Shown here: positions 10,541 to 23,154 of the stretch, piece by piece
Position numbering within the stretch: position 1 is the stretch's first letter
Layout of the letters: every line of letters begins with the position of its first letter
Assembly (NCBI RefSeq): GCF_001411555.2
Contig: NC_049903.1
Location: 14,241,234-14,305,233, forward strand
Reading direction: 5' to 3'
DNA from: Juglans regia
Lineage: Eukaryota > Streptophyta > Magnoliopsida > Fagales > Juglandaceae
DNA length: 64,000 bases
Position numbers and translations under genes: made by a program
Notes under the pieces: model-generated
Seen by the model: only the letters and a program-made list of their open reading frames with translations
What the model was told of the DNA's origin: nothing
The model's database searches: none

Positions 10541-12897
10541 TGTAAGGCCCAGTTTCTTCATCAGTGGCCCGGATCAGTGCGTGTAAATGGCCCAGCCATT
10601 TTAATGTCTAGTGAGACCACCGAGCGGCGTCGTTTTGGGAGGTATGTTTATCTCCTCTGTTTTCCGTTTCTTTCTCCCTTCTTTTCCGCAGTTTCGGTTT
10701 CTCCCGCACGTCTCTCGCGCACGTCTCCTTCTTTTCTTTCGGTTTCTTCTTATTTCTTGTTGCTTCGTTAGTCTGTGGGTTCCGATTCTCTGCCCAAGTT
10801 TCCTCATTGTTGCGGTTTCTCTCTTGCACTGCTTATTATTCCAGTGAGTTGCCGTCTGCTACACTCTGTTTTCTCTCCATTTTCACGTTTCTGTTCTTCC
10901 TCTGCAAGTCAGCGAGCAGTACCTCTCTTCCTCCATTTTTCGACTGGTAAGTGTTTCCTTCTCATCCCTTTAGGTTTCGGTTTCATATACTGAAATTGTG
11001 CAAATTCTGATCCTTAGTATTTGGTTTGTTTTATCCTCTGTTTCTGCAGTTTCTGTTTTGTTGCCGTGGGTTTTGGGTAGCATTTTGTGAGTTTTCTGGT
11101 TGCTGTGCGTGGGAGTATTTCGGGTTGGTGAGTTTCGGGTAAGTATTGAAACCATTGCTGGTTTTTCTCATTGCCGTAACGTACTCATGCAGTTCTCCTC
11201 TTCGAATTTATTTTGATTCTATCCTCATTCTGCAGTTTGTTGTTGCCGTGAGTTGAGTTTGCTTTTCGTCAGTTCCTGGACTTCCGTGGCTTGTGATTCC
11301 TAGTTCCTGGTAATTTTAAGTGAGTAAGCCAACACTTTTTATTGGAATGGTCTTAGAATTTTTGACTATTGGTGTTGGACGTTGGCTTTGGAGGGTGTTT
11401 TAGTAAATATTAGGATTAGTATATGTTATTTTGGATTGAATTTAGGGCTGTCCAGATTACTACTTGATTGACTTAGTAAACTAGTTTTTGCTATAATATG
11501 GTTTGGAATGGTGGATTTTAATTATTTTAGATGGAGGTTGTGTTATTTTCTTTTAACACTTAGTTTATATATTTTTTTATGAATATGCGACGAGATTGAT
11601 AGAGGTCAATTTCAAGGTTTAGATAATACGCTGCAGGAGTCAGGTAAGCGGGGTTCCTATGTTGGGTTTTATACAAGTTAATAAGACTGAGGTTGATTTT
11701 ATGAAAACTTGCATAATTTGTGTTGTGTTGGGAACTTGTGAAAACAAAGGTCAACCTCGGTCACTATTCTGCATTATTCATGAAATCTGTGTGAAAAAGA
11801 GAAAAATATGTTCTGACATGCATTGTGTAAACATGAGCTAAATTCTGTCATGTGGTTTCTGAAATCTGAAAAATGGGCGATATTGAGAATATGAAACGTT
11901 GTGCATTTATTTGAAAAGATATTCTGGCTTTTGTGTTCAGTGTGTGTAAACTGTTTGATTCTGCTTTGATACTCTGTATTATTCTGATATAACACCTGAA
12001 AACCTTTGGCATGGTGTACTGGTTTTCGTATCTAACTCTGTCTCTGCTTTGCTGTGCTCTGCTCTGTTATGCTCTGCTCTGTTTGGGTTGGTACCAACTT
12101 CTCTGTCTCTGAGTGCACCCACTTTGGAAACAAAGTGGTTTTATTGTGGTCTTTCCTGTGTGCACACTCGGGGCTCCGAGAAGAATAAAGGAAAGATTTC
12201 ACCTCTGTCTCTGCCTGGTTTGGCCACCGGGGTTAGCACAACCCTACCACGGGGGTGAAACATGGTTTCTGCTCTGTTTGATGCTCTGTTTTGATCTGAT
12301 AATGATACTCAGTTTATGTTATGCCAAAGTACCATGGGTTTTACTTGTTTTAAAACCATCGCTCTGTTATTTTGAAAATATGTTCTGTTCTGCATGATAA
12401 CTCTGGAAAATATTTTATTCTGCATACTCTACTTTATAAATGCTCATGTTTGCACGCTGGCATATGATTTTCTGCTTACTGAGTTGTAATAACTCACCCC
12501 CCTATCATGATAATATTTTTCAGATGATGTGGAGAGTCCAAATGAGGACCTGGATTAGATTGGTGAACATGGATTAAGCTGAGGAGATGTAGTTGGAATA
12601 AAGACTCTTGATGTTCTTAGATTTTAATGCCTTTGAGTTTTAATTATATGTTTGGGTTTAGTAGGACCTATGGTGTTTTCAGTTTGGTATGTTACTATTA
12701 CCGGGAGGTTTTGGACCCCTTTGATTTATTATTATTGCATTAAAGTTTGTGTGGAGTTTGTAATGAGATTATTGAGAAGATTTTAGATTGATTTCATTTA
12801 TAAAGTTTTTGGAGAATTTTTCTTTGGATGTGTTGGGAGACATGTTTTTGAGTGACAAGTAGTAATTCTCCAAGCCACCCGAATTTGGGGCGTTACA
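10541..12897 (+). repeat. 3' LTR of the Gypsy element
   Basis: This is a 2,357-bp repeat, TG...CA, almost identical to 3066-5412. The differences are mainly transitions (for example at 10657, 11003, 11586, 12887-12888) plus one extra CTCTG-type block near 12045-12060. Its end joins NLR codon 22 without disturbing the frame. The in-frame stretch upstream of codon 22 has no ATG after its last stop; the first ATG is at 12918. Confidence 0.96.
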
Positions 12898-14898
12898 AGG
12901 CAGAACTGCTACAGGGCATGCAAAGGGAAGTTGTCGGTATTAGAGATGAACTGGAGAGCATTAAGTGTTTCCTCAAGGACGTAGAGGCAAGCGAAGGGAA
13001 AGGAGACCTCCATGATGGTCTAAAAACATGGGTGAAACAAGTTAGGGAGGCAGCGTTTCATATAGAAGATGTTATAGATGAGTACATTCTTCATGTTGCA
13101 CAATATCGTCATCAGCATAGTTTCGTTGCTTTCCTCAACAAAATTGGTCGCATTCTGACAAAACTAAAACCATGTCATGGGATAGCCACCAAGATTCGAC
13201 ATATCAAAATATCAATCCGTGAGATCAGGGAACGAAGTGAAAGATATGGCTTTACTTCCACACAGCAAGGATCAGGTTGTGGCGCAACAAATGCTGTGAC
13301 ATGGCATGACTATAGAGTGGGTTCCCTTTTCACCGAGGAAGGTGAAGTTGTGGGTATTGAATCCACAAGGAATGAACTGGTAAGCTGGTTGATAAGAGGG
13401 GAAGCTAGGCGCTTGGTGATCTCCATGGTAGGAATGGGGGGGATTGGTAAGACAACTCTTGCCAAGAAATTATATGAGACTGAGTCAGTCGAGGGACACT
13501 TTGACTGCCGTGTTTGGATCACTGTGTCTCAGTCATACAACTTGCAGAAGATACTCAAGGCCATGGCAAAGCAAATCTATCAGGAAAAAGAAACGACAGT
13601 TCTGATGGAATTAAACATAATGGATGAGATCACACTAATTAGTCAGCTGAGGCATTATTTACTGCAAAAGAGTTATGTTGTGGTTTTTGATGATGTCTGG
13701 AAGACCGAGTTTTGGGAAGTTGTGAAACATGCCTTACCATGCAATAACGGAGGCAGCAGGATAATCATCACAACCCGTAGCCATCATGTTGGTGTTTCTT
13801 GTAAAGAATCTCCATCTGATCTAATTCACAATCTACAACCTCTGTCTCAGAAAAAGGCTTGGGAATTGTTTTGCAGAAAGGCATTCCAGTTGGAGTTTCA
13901 GGGAAAGTGTCCAAGAGAGTTGGTGAGATTGTCGCATGAAATTGTCCGGAAATGTGAAGGCTTGCCTCTTGCAATTGTGGCCATAGGTGGTCTTCTTTCT
14001 ACAAAGGAGAAGGTTCCATTAGAATGGAGAAAGTTGCATGATAGCCTCAGTTCTGAGCTAGAAAGTAATCCCCACCTTACAAGTGTTGCAAAGATTCTGT
14101 GTCTCAGTTATCATGATCTGCCTTGCTACCTCAAGTCTTGCTTCTTATACTTCAGCGTCTTTCCAGAGGACTATTCAATTACTGATTCAAGATTATTTCG
14201 GCTGTGGATAGTTGAGGGCTTTATAGAAGGAAAAAAAGGAAAACAGTTGGAGCAGGTGGCAGAGGAATGCTTGATGGAGCTTATCCACAGAAACTTGGTT
14301 CAAGTGTCATTCAGAGATCTCGATTATGAGGTACGTAGAAAGTATAGAATCCATGACCTGTTACATGAAATCATCCTATCAAAGGCTGGAGAGCTGAATT
14401 TCTGTCAAGTTTTGGAGGCAGATGACTCGAGCTTCAATGGAAAAGGTCGACGCCTATCAATCCATGATGCTAGACAAAATGTTGTAGATACCATTGAACC
14501 CTTTCAGGTACGTTCTCTTTTTCTCTTCAACCTGAATGAAATGCCCAGGTCTTTCATGGTTAAATTGTTCAAGAAGTTCAAGCTTTTAAAAGTGTTGGAT
14601 TTTGAAGATGCTCCTATCGATTATATTCCTAAAGAAGTGGGTAATTTATTCCACTTAAATCACTTAAGTTTGAGGAATACGAAGGTGAAGATACTTCCAA
14701 AGTCTGTTGGTAGGCTACAGAACCTACAGACATTAAATGTCATGGAAACCCCTGTACGTGAGCTACCAATTGAGATATTTAAGCTTTATAAGCTGAGACA
14801 TCTTTTGGCCCATTATTATGACTTGGGAATTAAAAGTAGTTTGTACTCGCTGCAAGGAGTGAAAATACATAACAGGGTTGGATGTTTAAAGCAAAAGG

Positions 14899-15090
14899 CT
14901 CCATTTGGATACTTAAAGTGTTTCATCTCATCTCATCTCATCTCATCTCATCACAAATAAAATATAATAAATAATTTAACTTTTTGAAATTCTAAAATAA
15001 TAATAATATTAAAAATTAATATTTTCATAATATTTTATTCAACATTCAACTTTCATCTCAACTAACAATTCAAACCACATCTAAATATTT
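14899..15090. mobile_element. Tourist-like AT-rich MITE in the LRR part of the NLR gene
   Basis: Near the ends are TTTGGATACTT on the left and ATCTAAATA on the right, an imperfect inverted pair. The core is the same ATATAATAAATAATT...AATAATAATATT as in other copies in this window (44699-44878, 61945-62148, 63931-64000). It includes a CATCT pentamer run at 14930-14953 that supplies the premature NLR C-terminus. The ends are approximate. Confidence 0.65.
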
Positions 15091-15530
15091 GGCTGATAGA
15101 CTTGGACGATGTCCAAGTCTTTTGCCAATTGTTCTCGTTGACACTTAGGTGTGGTTGAGATAATAAATCTCATCTCATTTTATTTTATTATTATAATTTT
15201 TTTTAAATTTTTACGCAAAATACTATAAACAATTTAACTTTTTTGCAAAACTTTCAGTTCTGCAGCAACAGACTGAGCTGGTAAAAAGGACATACTTCTT
15301 TGAATAAGATATTACTGTTTTGAACGACCAATATTTGTTATGTGCTCAGATCGGGAAGGGGGGTTCTGATGAAGGTTCAGTTCTGGGCGGCAGAGGGAAG
15401 TAAGAAGTGTGAAGTATCAGTGTTGAGGTGTTCGTGATAGTGATAAAGTAGAACTAGAAGAAGTCTAAGCGACGTCGTTTGCTACCTGGGATCAGACGTG
15501 CTGTTTTGCTAAACAAACGAAGTGTTACGT
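15091..15530. other. NLR 3' flank and repeat debris
   Basis: No further LRR coding is recognisable after the MITE. At 15135-15245 there is a second, shorter CATCTCATTT/ATTATTATAA piece of the same MITE family. The rest up to the VSR duplication border shows no gene. Confidence 0.45.
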
Positions 15531-16128
15531 TTTGGAAGCAGGGTATGGAATCTACTCCTTTCTCATCTATCTCTCTTCCGTCTGTCTCTCTTCAATTGAT
15601 CATCTTTTTAATTTTCCCTCTAATTCCAGTCCGTCCTTCTACTACATGAAAGCTCTTCATATGAAATCAATCAGCTTGTTTATTGAATCCCTTATTTTAG
15701 TGCAGATGGCTAATTTATTCGTATGTTACCAATCCTGATTTTCATTTCATTTTCCTTATTTATTCGTATTTATCATTACATTCATCCCACTTTCTGCTCA
15801 ATACTACTACATGAACATGCCAACAACTGTGTCTGTGCTCGCAGAAAAGAAGTGTTCTGCATAAAAAGTTGTCTATATAGGTAGGTATATAGCTCATACT
15901 CATCCTAAAATGACACTGATATCATAAAGAAGAACTGGATCTGCCCTTTGTTTTCCACAGAGACGTGGAATGTATCTGAATATTCACAGCTAGCATTAGC
16001 ATGGTCCTCTTGCATGGATTCCCTTTGATCTCATTCCTGAAGATAGCAGCAATATGTGGAGAAAATTGTGAAAACATGCGAGCACATAGGAAGCAGAAGT
16101 TGCCAACAAAGGTAAAGAAATAATTACC

Positions 16129-19100
16129 TTACACCGAGTCTCGTCGTAAAGGTTCGGCTTGATCAGTTTGGACTTGATTATTATGCTCGTTGTCTAGTGG
16201 CATGTATTGTGACATGATAGCCATGATCTCTGTGTCCATGTAAGACTACAAATGGGAAGAAATTTTTTCTTTTAGCTAGTTAGTATATACTATATAGGGC
16301 TAATCCAGGATGCAAATCAACAAATATGGACACAGAGCATTTTAGTGGAGTGTTTTTATATATTACCCGTAGCCTATATTTATAGAATATATAACCAGCT
16401 ATACAAGCTGCCGCCAAAGCTGCAAGGACCAAGAAGGATGGAAACCATCCAAATCGTGATCTATTTCTTTCTGCATAAATAAGCAAGAATCAGAACACAA
16501 ATCTTCAATTAAGCAATAACCAGTTGATTATAAAATCAATGGTAGATACTGATAGGAATTGACATCATTCAAGAACAATCCAAGGTAAAGGATAACAGTA
16601 ATGACATTTAGAACTTTGTATGGTCATTAAGCTGGGGTTATGAGATAAAACTAGTTTCAGTATCCAAAAAGTGGAGAGTACTAATAATCTAGTAAGGGTT
16701 ATACATGATGTTCTTTCACAAATCTATGAGTGGGGGAAGTTAGTAAAGAAATCTAACTGATATTACTTCCATTTGTTTCTGACAAAAAACCACCAAACAG
16801 ACTAGACTAGCAGGAAAATAGTGAACTGACTGCCTTACTTGCAAACATGCTAAAAACAATATTGAGTGTTTTTCTATCTATTATGATCTCTAGATGCTCC
16901 CTAATCTTACATTTTCAATTTGAATTAAGGAAGGATATGGTTGGCTTATTCACATCCTCCAAACTCCAATGCTTGGAGTCATGTGCATGAGTTTTGGACA
17001 GAATCAATCTTTCACAAAACTTTTGGAGAGGGAACTCCAAAATCTTTCAAAGGACCACGGTTTTTGCCTGTAAGATGTTCACTCATGCCATCTCTGTTGT
17101 CTTTTAGCTAGTCCTACTTGATTGCAAAAGAAGAAAAATTGATAGGAGGTTTTAGACCCCATCAAGTACTTTGGTCCAAAGAAACCCCCCAGAACCATCA
17201 AGTAAGGCCCCAACATCCTAACCTAGGAGACATAAGGCACAACAGCCAGGAAAGAAGGAAATTAATAGTGGGATTACTTCATATTTTAGTGCAGATGGCT
17301 AATTTTTTATTGTGTTGCAAACCACAGTAATTTTGTTCAATGATTTGAATGTGCTTTCATACCAATACAAGCATCTTGCTCCTTTATATACAGAAGGTCC
17401 CCCTTACACTTGCATTCATAACTACCCCAAGTGTTTCTGCAGCTGCAACCATTACACTGACAACGACTGCGTTCCTTGCATTCATCAACATCTGGTGCTC
17501 AACCAGAGAATAGAAGGAGATGAATGTTAGCATATTAGATTTGAAAAGCATTATAAAGTTGAACAAGTAGAGCATATACATAAATTGTGTCTTAAGTAAT
17601 AAAACTGGTATGCAGGATCACCTTGGCATTTCTGACCATCCCCATGAAAGCCATGTGGGCAGCGACAGCCATGGAGATCAGACTCCTATTTTGCATATGA
17701 AAATAATATTGGTAAGATGTATGAAAAAATGAGGAGTCTTGAGCTGCATTCTTATACAAGTGCTAAGAAAAAATGAAAGAACTTCTACGATGAGTAGAGA
17801 TAACTGAAGAAGCAAGAAACAATTGGTAAATGCAGACGATTAGGATAAAAATCACTGAACTGAGCAAGCCGAGAAGGCCAATCCATCCCTAGCTTCATAC
17901 CAGCAACCTCCATTAGATATTGAGCATCTTGCAGATCCATAAGCTGTCAGGGAAGAAGTAAAATTTATAGCTCATAGCAACAGAATTAAGAAAATCGCAC
18001 TCTATTGTTTGCATATTTACGTCTCAACTTCCACTCTAATCTTATCAACAAAATTCCTAAGATCATCCAAACATATACATTTTCTGATAATCTCAAACAA
18101 TAGCAAGACCTCCTCTCTGTGAGAAGGGATTAGACATCATGCTCATGCACCAAAAACTTGATGGACGAGGTGTCTTGCTTGGAAATTTATCAGAAGTTGG
18201 AGGAAAAACGCACGTGTACAAGATGTGTAACCATCTCCTTGATATTGAACGCCATTTACCACAGGGCACTCGCAGACTCTTCCTCTAAATGTGTCCTGTC
18301 CAAATGCAAGACTTCTGTCACTAGAAAGTTGCTAAATATAGAGAATGATCTCAATATATAAAACACGTATGGAGAAGTTTTAATGAGAAGAATTAACGAG
18401 AATGAGTGAATTCCTAAATTGTCTTTGTACCTTACAAGCAGTTACATTAGAGAGTGTGTCCCGCCAACAGCCACCATTGTGTTCATGAGTGCACTCATTA
18501 GTCTCAATATCTGGGAAATGAATATAAGGAGGAAAAAAACAGAAGATATCATTACATTTTTTAAGTTCAAAATAACAGTAGCATTGAAGAGTGAAAAAAT
18601 CAAATAAGCACATCAACCTCCACTTAAACAAACTGGAGGATCAGTGGTCTCTTTAAATCCAGCACATATGGCTTTCAGCACAGCACTTCTCTCCAATTTT
18701 CCTTCAAGGAAAGTGGCATCAGATTTTTAGCATCATATGGTAAACAGCTAGCCTATTAAAAACATGGAACTTGGGGAAAATATATCATATTAACTGAAAA
18801 ATCAACAGGGAGTAGATAAAAATTGGAGAAAGCAAACTGGATAGGCTTTGCCCAAGACAAGGTGCAAGCAAAGGACCATTTGAATGGGGAAAACAACCAT
18901 GAAATGTAAAGCAAAGCACAATAAAATTAGTTGGAACAATGAGAATGCTATTATCTGTTGTTGATGAAAGCCAACAGAAACAAATCGTGGTGCCAACCAC
19001 CAAAACTTGGAAAAGGTGAGCTTGTATTGACCATATATTTCGCTAGTGTCCCCACTTTACTTTCCCTATTAATCACATGAATAAGATATTAGTTTCATTT

Positions 19101-22088
19101 TTCAGTCAATGGCGAGTGGTAACCATTTGATGTTACCATGTTTGGCCTCGTGTTCCATTGAGGAGAGCCGACATGGACACCTAAAGAGGTGTTTTTGACT
19201 GAGGCCATCATGGTCTACCCATGAATTGCATGTCTACAGGCTCGGAGATGGAACAGAATTCATGTAGAATTGCAGGGAAGAGAAGAGTTACAGCTTATAG
19301 AGCAATATATATGCAACAAACCTCGATACTGAACATTGTTAATGACCACTGTTGGCAAGATGGTTACATCACCACGAGATCCTCGCCCAACCTAATCAAC
19401 AAAAATTGATGACAGTAATTAGAAAAATGAGAGCACCTACTGTTAAACTTGATTATATCATCCAATGATAGGTTTGACATCCTTGCTCTATTATTTTTTT
19501 TTTAAATGATGAGATATATTTGATTGTTTTAATAATTTATTTCAAAGTTAAAAAGTAATAATAGTTTCAGAAAGTCAAATCACGTGACATATCACTGTAT
19601 AATTCTATGAGTCGATGATGACAAAATTCAGAAAGAAAGGGGAAAAAAAAAAGCATTTATCAAAGAGATATGGAGCATGACCTGGAGTACTTGCTCAGTT
19701 CTTAGGACTTCATTTTCCATATCAGCTTCAGGGTCACCGATGCACTTTCTAATCTTCTCGATGGGAAGACCTGAGTCAAGCAGATTCAAGGCATCAGTAA
19801 CACAACATTAATAGAATAGAATGTGCAAAAGAGTAGCACCATCCATATATAGATCGGAACTTACCAAGTGCTTCAATGACATTCTCAGCACAGTCCTTGC
19901 TATATCTCTTCTCCTTCATGGAACACCTAATATGGAAATCTGTAGCATAATCCCACCAAACCCATGGCCGGTTGCTCTCCTTGGCGACTCTATGCACACA
20001 GAGCTGCCTCAAGTTCTCAAGGACCACATCTTTGCCTTGATATCCCTCTCCAAAATCTCTCTCTGGGTCTGGAGCACAGTATCTTCCATTGTTTATGCAC
20101 TGAGACTTGCATTGACTGCTATGGATGAATGCGAGCGGGCAGTACCAAGTTATGTAGTGTGGTGTGAAAAGGGTGTAACCCCCCTTCTCAAGAATCTGAG
20201 CGTGGCCCCTGAAATTCCTCACAAAATCCATCTGCTCGTCGCAGCGAGCCCCACATTCGTCGTTACTGTTCGTCCAAAACTCATACTCAACCCTCTCATC
20301 TGGATGGGGCACAGCCTCTCTCCAGTCTATTCTTATTATAACGTCCTCTTTTTTTTGCAGACCTTCCTTCAAGCTTTCGCCAAAAGACTTCTCTATCAAA
20401 GCTGATGGAATTCCAATCTTCTCTATGTACCCATCTGAATCAATGCTTTCCGCGGGAGAATCCATGGTAATTAGAGGCTCGTCAACGCTATCAGCCACTA
20501 AAACAGCTGCAGCTCCTGCCTGTTGTCCATTCCATACTTTCAAGGCAAAGTAGCATCCTACATTCGCAACAAAAGAAATATATATAATTTATCCACAGAC
20601 ATCATTCAAAAACAAAGAAACCGCAGTGCATTTGTAATATCATTCAAGAATGATTACTGTGATTGGTTATGTTGTTAAACGCCATGTCAAGTATGCATAA
20701 TGCTTCTTTTTCATCCAAAATTTTAGAAAAATTCTATACAGATGCCCCACACTCTTGCACACCACTTAAAAACATGTAATTTTACTCTTAATGTGATACG
20801 TTTTATAATTAGTTTCATATATTAGTCACTCAAATGGACAACCACTTAAAATATGTCATATCAACAAATATGAGCAGAGATGATGAAATATAATATAAAA
20901 AAAGGCATTTTCTTTTAATATAAGATTGTCATGCTCAAATTCACTGGCCAAAGCCTTTGGATTGCAGCCGTGTTTTGACCTGTTGTGTTAAGCTCTCACA
21001 CTAGAGATTCTCCAAGAAGTTTGTCGTAACTCCCACAAACCCCAATGTCACAAACCATATCACAACTATAGCTAGAAGGGTAACGACCAAACAGCAATAA
21101 AGGAATGGCATATAGGAATTTAGCACAAAGAGATGGAATATATGAATTATAAAGGATGTATCAACTATAGCTAAAAGGCTTTTGCTGTCACGATTTCCTC
21201 ATCTGGTGTAGGTTAGGCATGATTTACAGAAAGAAAACAAAGATGGTATGGGAAAACAGGGGGAAAAGCAGAGTAAAAACAGGGTAACTATATTCGAAGT
21301 TCAAGTCCAGAAAATTGGATGATCTTTTATAGCAAGGGGTGGAGTGTCTTGAGATTTTGTACCGATAAAGAGTGTTTCAATGATGGCACAGTGAGTCCTC
21401 TTTTTCCTTTTTTCTTTTTTATTTTAAAATCCAGAAAATTGAGAATAACTCATCATTGCATGCTATTCAAACACCTAACCAAGACGAACAAGAACTCATA
21501 ACTGAAAAAGGCCTTATTGCATAATCCCAATCAAATTCCTAACAAACAAGTTATGTTAGACGATCTGATGTTCTACCCTTTAAGTTTCAAATAGAAAGAT
21601 ATCAAAGTCAAACGAACATCCATCTCTGCAAAAGCTTTATGAAATGAATCTCAATCATCGACCATTATCTTAACAAACATGATAAATTATAGAAATTTTT
21701 AACCTACCCATCAAAAAGTCAACGTGAGAAATTTAGAGAGGGGAGGGATTTCCTCTTCAGATTGCATACCTCCTCGGTCAAGAAGAAGAACAGTGGGGCG
21801 AGAGAAATTGGACTTGAAAGGCTTATCACCCTCAAAGGCCTCGCACCCGTTGGAGCCTTTCTCGGGATAGACCAGAGAGCCCGCCAGATAGCCTCCATAA
21901 TCTGGAACTCCAAAGTTCCCTATGGCGCCGTCGTGCTTTGAATGCATGTTCATGGGAAATAGAACAGTAATACTACTCTTCTCCACCACAAACCTTGCAC
22001 CCACTTCATGATTCTCAAGAACTGATATTAATACCAAAACCAAAGCTGTCAGAAAAGCCATGCAAGTTTTCTTCTCCATGACCATCAT
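16129..22088 (-). CDS. VSR: Vacuolar sorting receptor, copy 1 (VSR5/6/7-like), 12 exons, 637 codons
   Basis: The exons, 5' to 3' on the minus strand, are 21770-22088, 19865-20557, 19682-19770, 19322-19391, 18618-18701, 18431-18510, 18214-18295, 17861-17943, 17622-17685, 17363-17491, 16367-16470 and 16129-16245. All are GT-AG and in phase, total 1,914 nt. The protein is a type I receptor that binds vacuolar cargo in the Golgi or TGN: signal peptide (about 1-25), PA domain ([21 protein letters not shown]), central domain ([39 protein letters not shown]), EGF-like repeats ending with a calcium-type [13 protein letters not shown], membrane segment about 572-595, and a short tail with the YMPL sorting motif (613-616). 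The start is chosen at the MM pair before MEKK; an open frame continues upstream to 22205 but is probably leader. Copy 1 lacks four signal-peptide residues (VKLL) present in copy 2. The exon-7 donor is C|GTGCGT, weaker than G|GTGCGT in copy 2. Confidence 0.9.
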
Positions 22089-22430
22089 CACCTCCTCGGC
22101 AAGCTCTACGGATTCTTTGTAGCTTTTGTGTGTTATCCGAGGGGAAGAGGTAGATATAGAGCGAGACAAAGAGAAAAGGGATGTGTGTGTAAAGAAACTT
22201 TGCAACGGTCATACAGGTGGAGAGAGAGAGAGAGAGTAATGTATTGTCTGTTTCATTTAAGACTTGGGGGTGGGGATTTAAAGTTTCTCTGTCTGAGTGC
22301 GACGTAAAGGAGAGGACATGGAAAGAGAACGGTGGACGGAGTCAGCGGAGCTACAACTTCCATTCTGAAACTACTAAGAACAGGCATGGCTTAGCAAAGT
22401 ACGCCCTTATCCTCTTTGTTTAGGTTGTTT

Positions 22431-23154
22431 TATCACGTAAAAGCTAGGGAGGAATCAAACATATAATACAGTTGAAGCTTGGACAAGTACAAAGAGATAG
22501 TACCAAGTAGAACCACCTCATCATGACAGACATAGATAGATTGTTTTCTGCAGATACAACAAAACGATGTTTTCTAGAGGTGGAATCAGACAATTGGGAG
22601 ACAAGTAGGAAATAGTGGATATTTTCAAGAATTTTCTGCTTGGTAGTTTCCGTCTCTGCAATTCAATGTAGGGGGACATTTGAGTACTTATGCCAATTAT
22701 GTGAGGGCATATATGTCTAACCAGAGGTCAATGTAGAAGAATAGTCGAACGACGACTAGTCTATTCGTTAGACGTGAAATATTGGAGTAATATTAGGGGC
22801 AGAGTCAGGACCACTAGAAAAGATGGAAAAATATGAGAAGTGAAAATTGACCTTCAAACTTGGAAGGCAGGTAACGTTGAGTGATGGAAGGGGCGAGCAA
22901 TTAATAATTATCTACTTAAAATAAAACTATTTTTAGTGTTTTTTTTTATTATTATTTTTTGTTTTTAATGCATCGGTATTACCTATGGAAGTGGTGGCAT
23001 GATTGGACTATATTCTTGCAGTAGAGTATTTATTTATTTTTAAAAAAAAAAAAAGACTTTAGATGCAGTTCAACTAATTTTATTTTAGATGTCAGCCTAT
23101 GGCCAATTTTTGGTCGTTTTCCTTTATGACAAAATACACTTTCTACACTCTAAT
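22431..23154. other. VSR upstream flank, copy 1
   Basis: No gene is seen. The sequence is shared with 47880-48480 in copy 2 except for about 155 bp (22529-22697) missing there. It leads into the transposon debris described next. Confidence 0.5.

Larger units (their letters stand above)
3066..12897 (+). mobile_element. Ty3/Gypsy chromovirus LTR retrotransposon (Tekay/Del-like), nearly complete and young
   Basis: The element has two long LTRs that both begin TGTAAGGCCC and end GGGGCGTTACA, an initiator-Met primer site, gag with a CCHC knuckle, then protease, reverse transcriptase, RNase H, integrase and a C-terminal chromodomain-like segment, and a purine tract before the 3' LTR. It is flanked by the perfect 5-bp duplication AGGCA (3061-3065 and 12898-12902). 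By eye the LTRs differ at about 17 substitutions plus one 10-bp indel over 2,347 bp, so insertion is recent. It lies in the same orientation as the NLR gene it interrupts. The Tekay/Del placement rests on the RMDRKEQ-like chromodomain region, the domain order and the long LTRs. Confidence 0.95.
3003..14960 (+). pseudogene. CC-NBS-LRR (CNL) disease-resistance gene, split by a Gypsy element and cut short at the LRR
   Basis: The first 21 codons (3003-3065, starting MIEIAVTLVIDK, the usual start of Rx-type coiled-coil NLRs) stop at the insertion site. The same frame resumes directly after the second target-site copy at 12903 with ELLQGMQREVVGIRDELESI and the coiled-coil motif EDVIDEY. The NB-ARC motifs are intact: P-loop GMGGIGKTT (13431), RNBS-A FDCRVWITVSQ, kinase-2 VVVFDDVW, RNBS-B GSRIIITTR, GLPL in CEGLPLAIVAIGG, and RNBS-D CFLYFSVFPEDY. 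The MHD position reads IHD (about 14350). About three leucine-rich repeats follow, until a Tourist-like MITE replaces the reading frame with CATCT repeats and a stop at 14958-14960. Excluding the retrotransposon the coding length is about 700 codons, shorter than the usual 850-1000 because most LRRs are missing. The family detects pathogen effectors inside cells. As it stands the gene is probably inactive, unless the downstream part is expressed from the LTR. Confidence 0.88.

Noticed and set aside
12852..12897. NLR frame apparently starting inside the 3' LTR
   Set aside because: The first codon there is GTG, not ATG, and the sequence is LTR. The genuine NLR start is at 3003 and the first downstream ATG is 12918.
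19821..20405. 194-codon plus-strand frame opposite VSR exon 2 (also 42213-42797)
   Set aside because: It is the antisense shadow of a strongly supported receptor exon.
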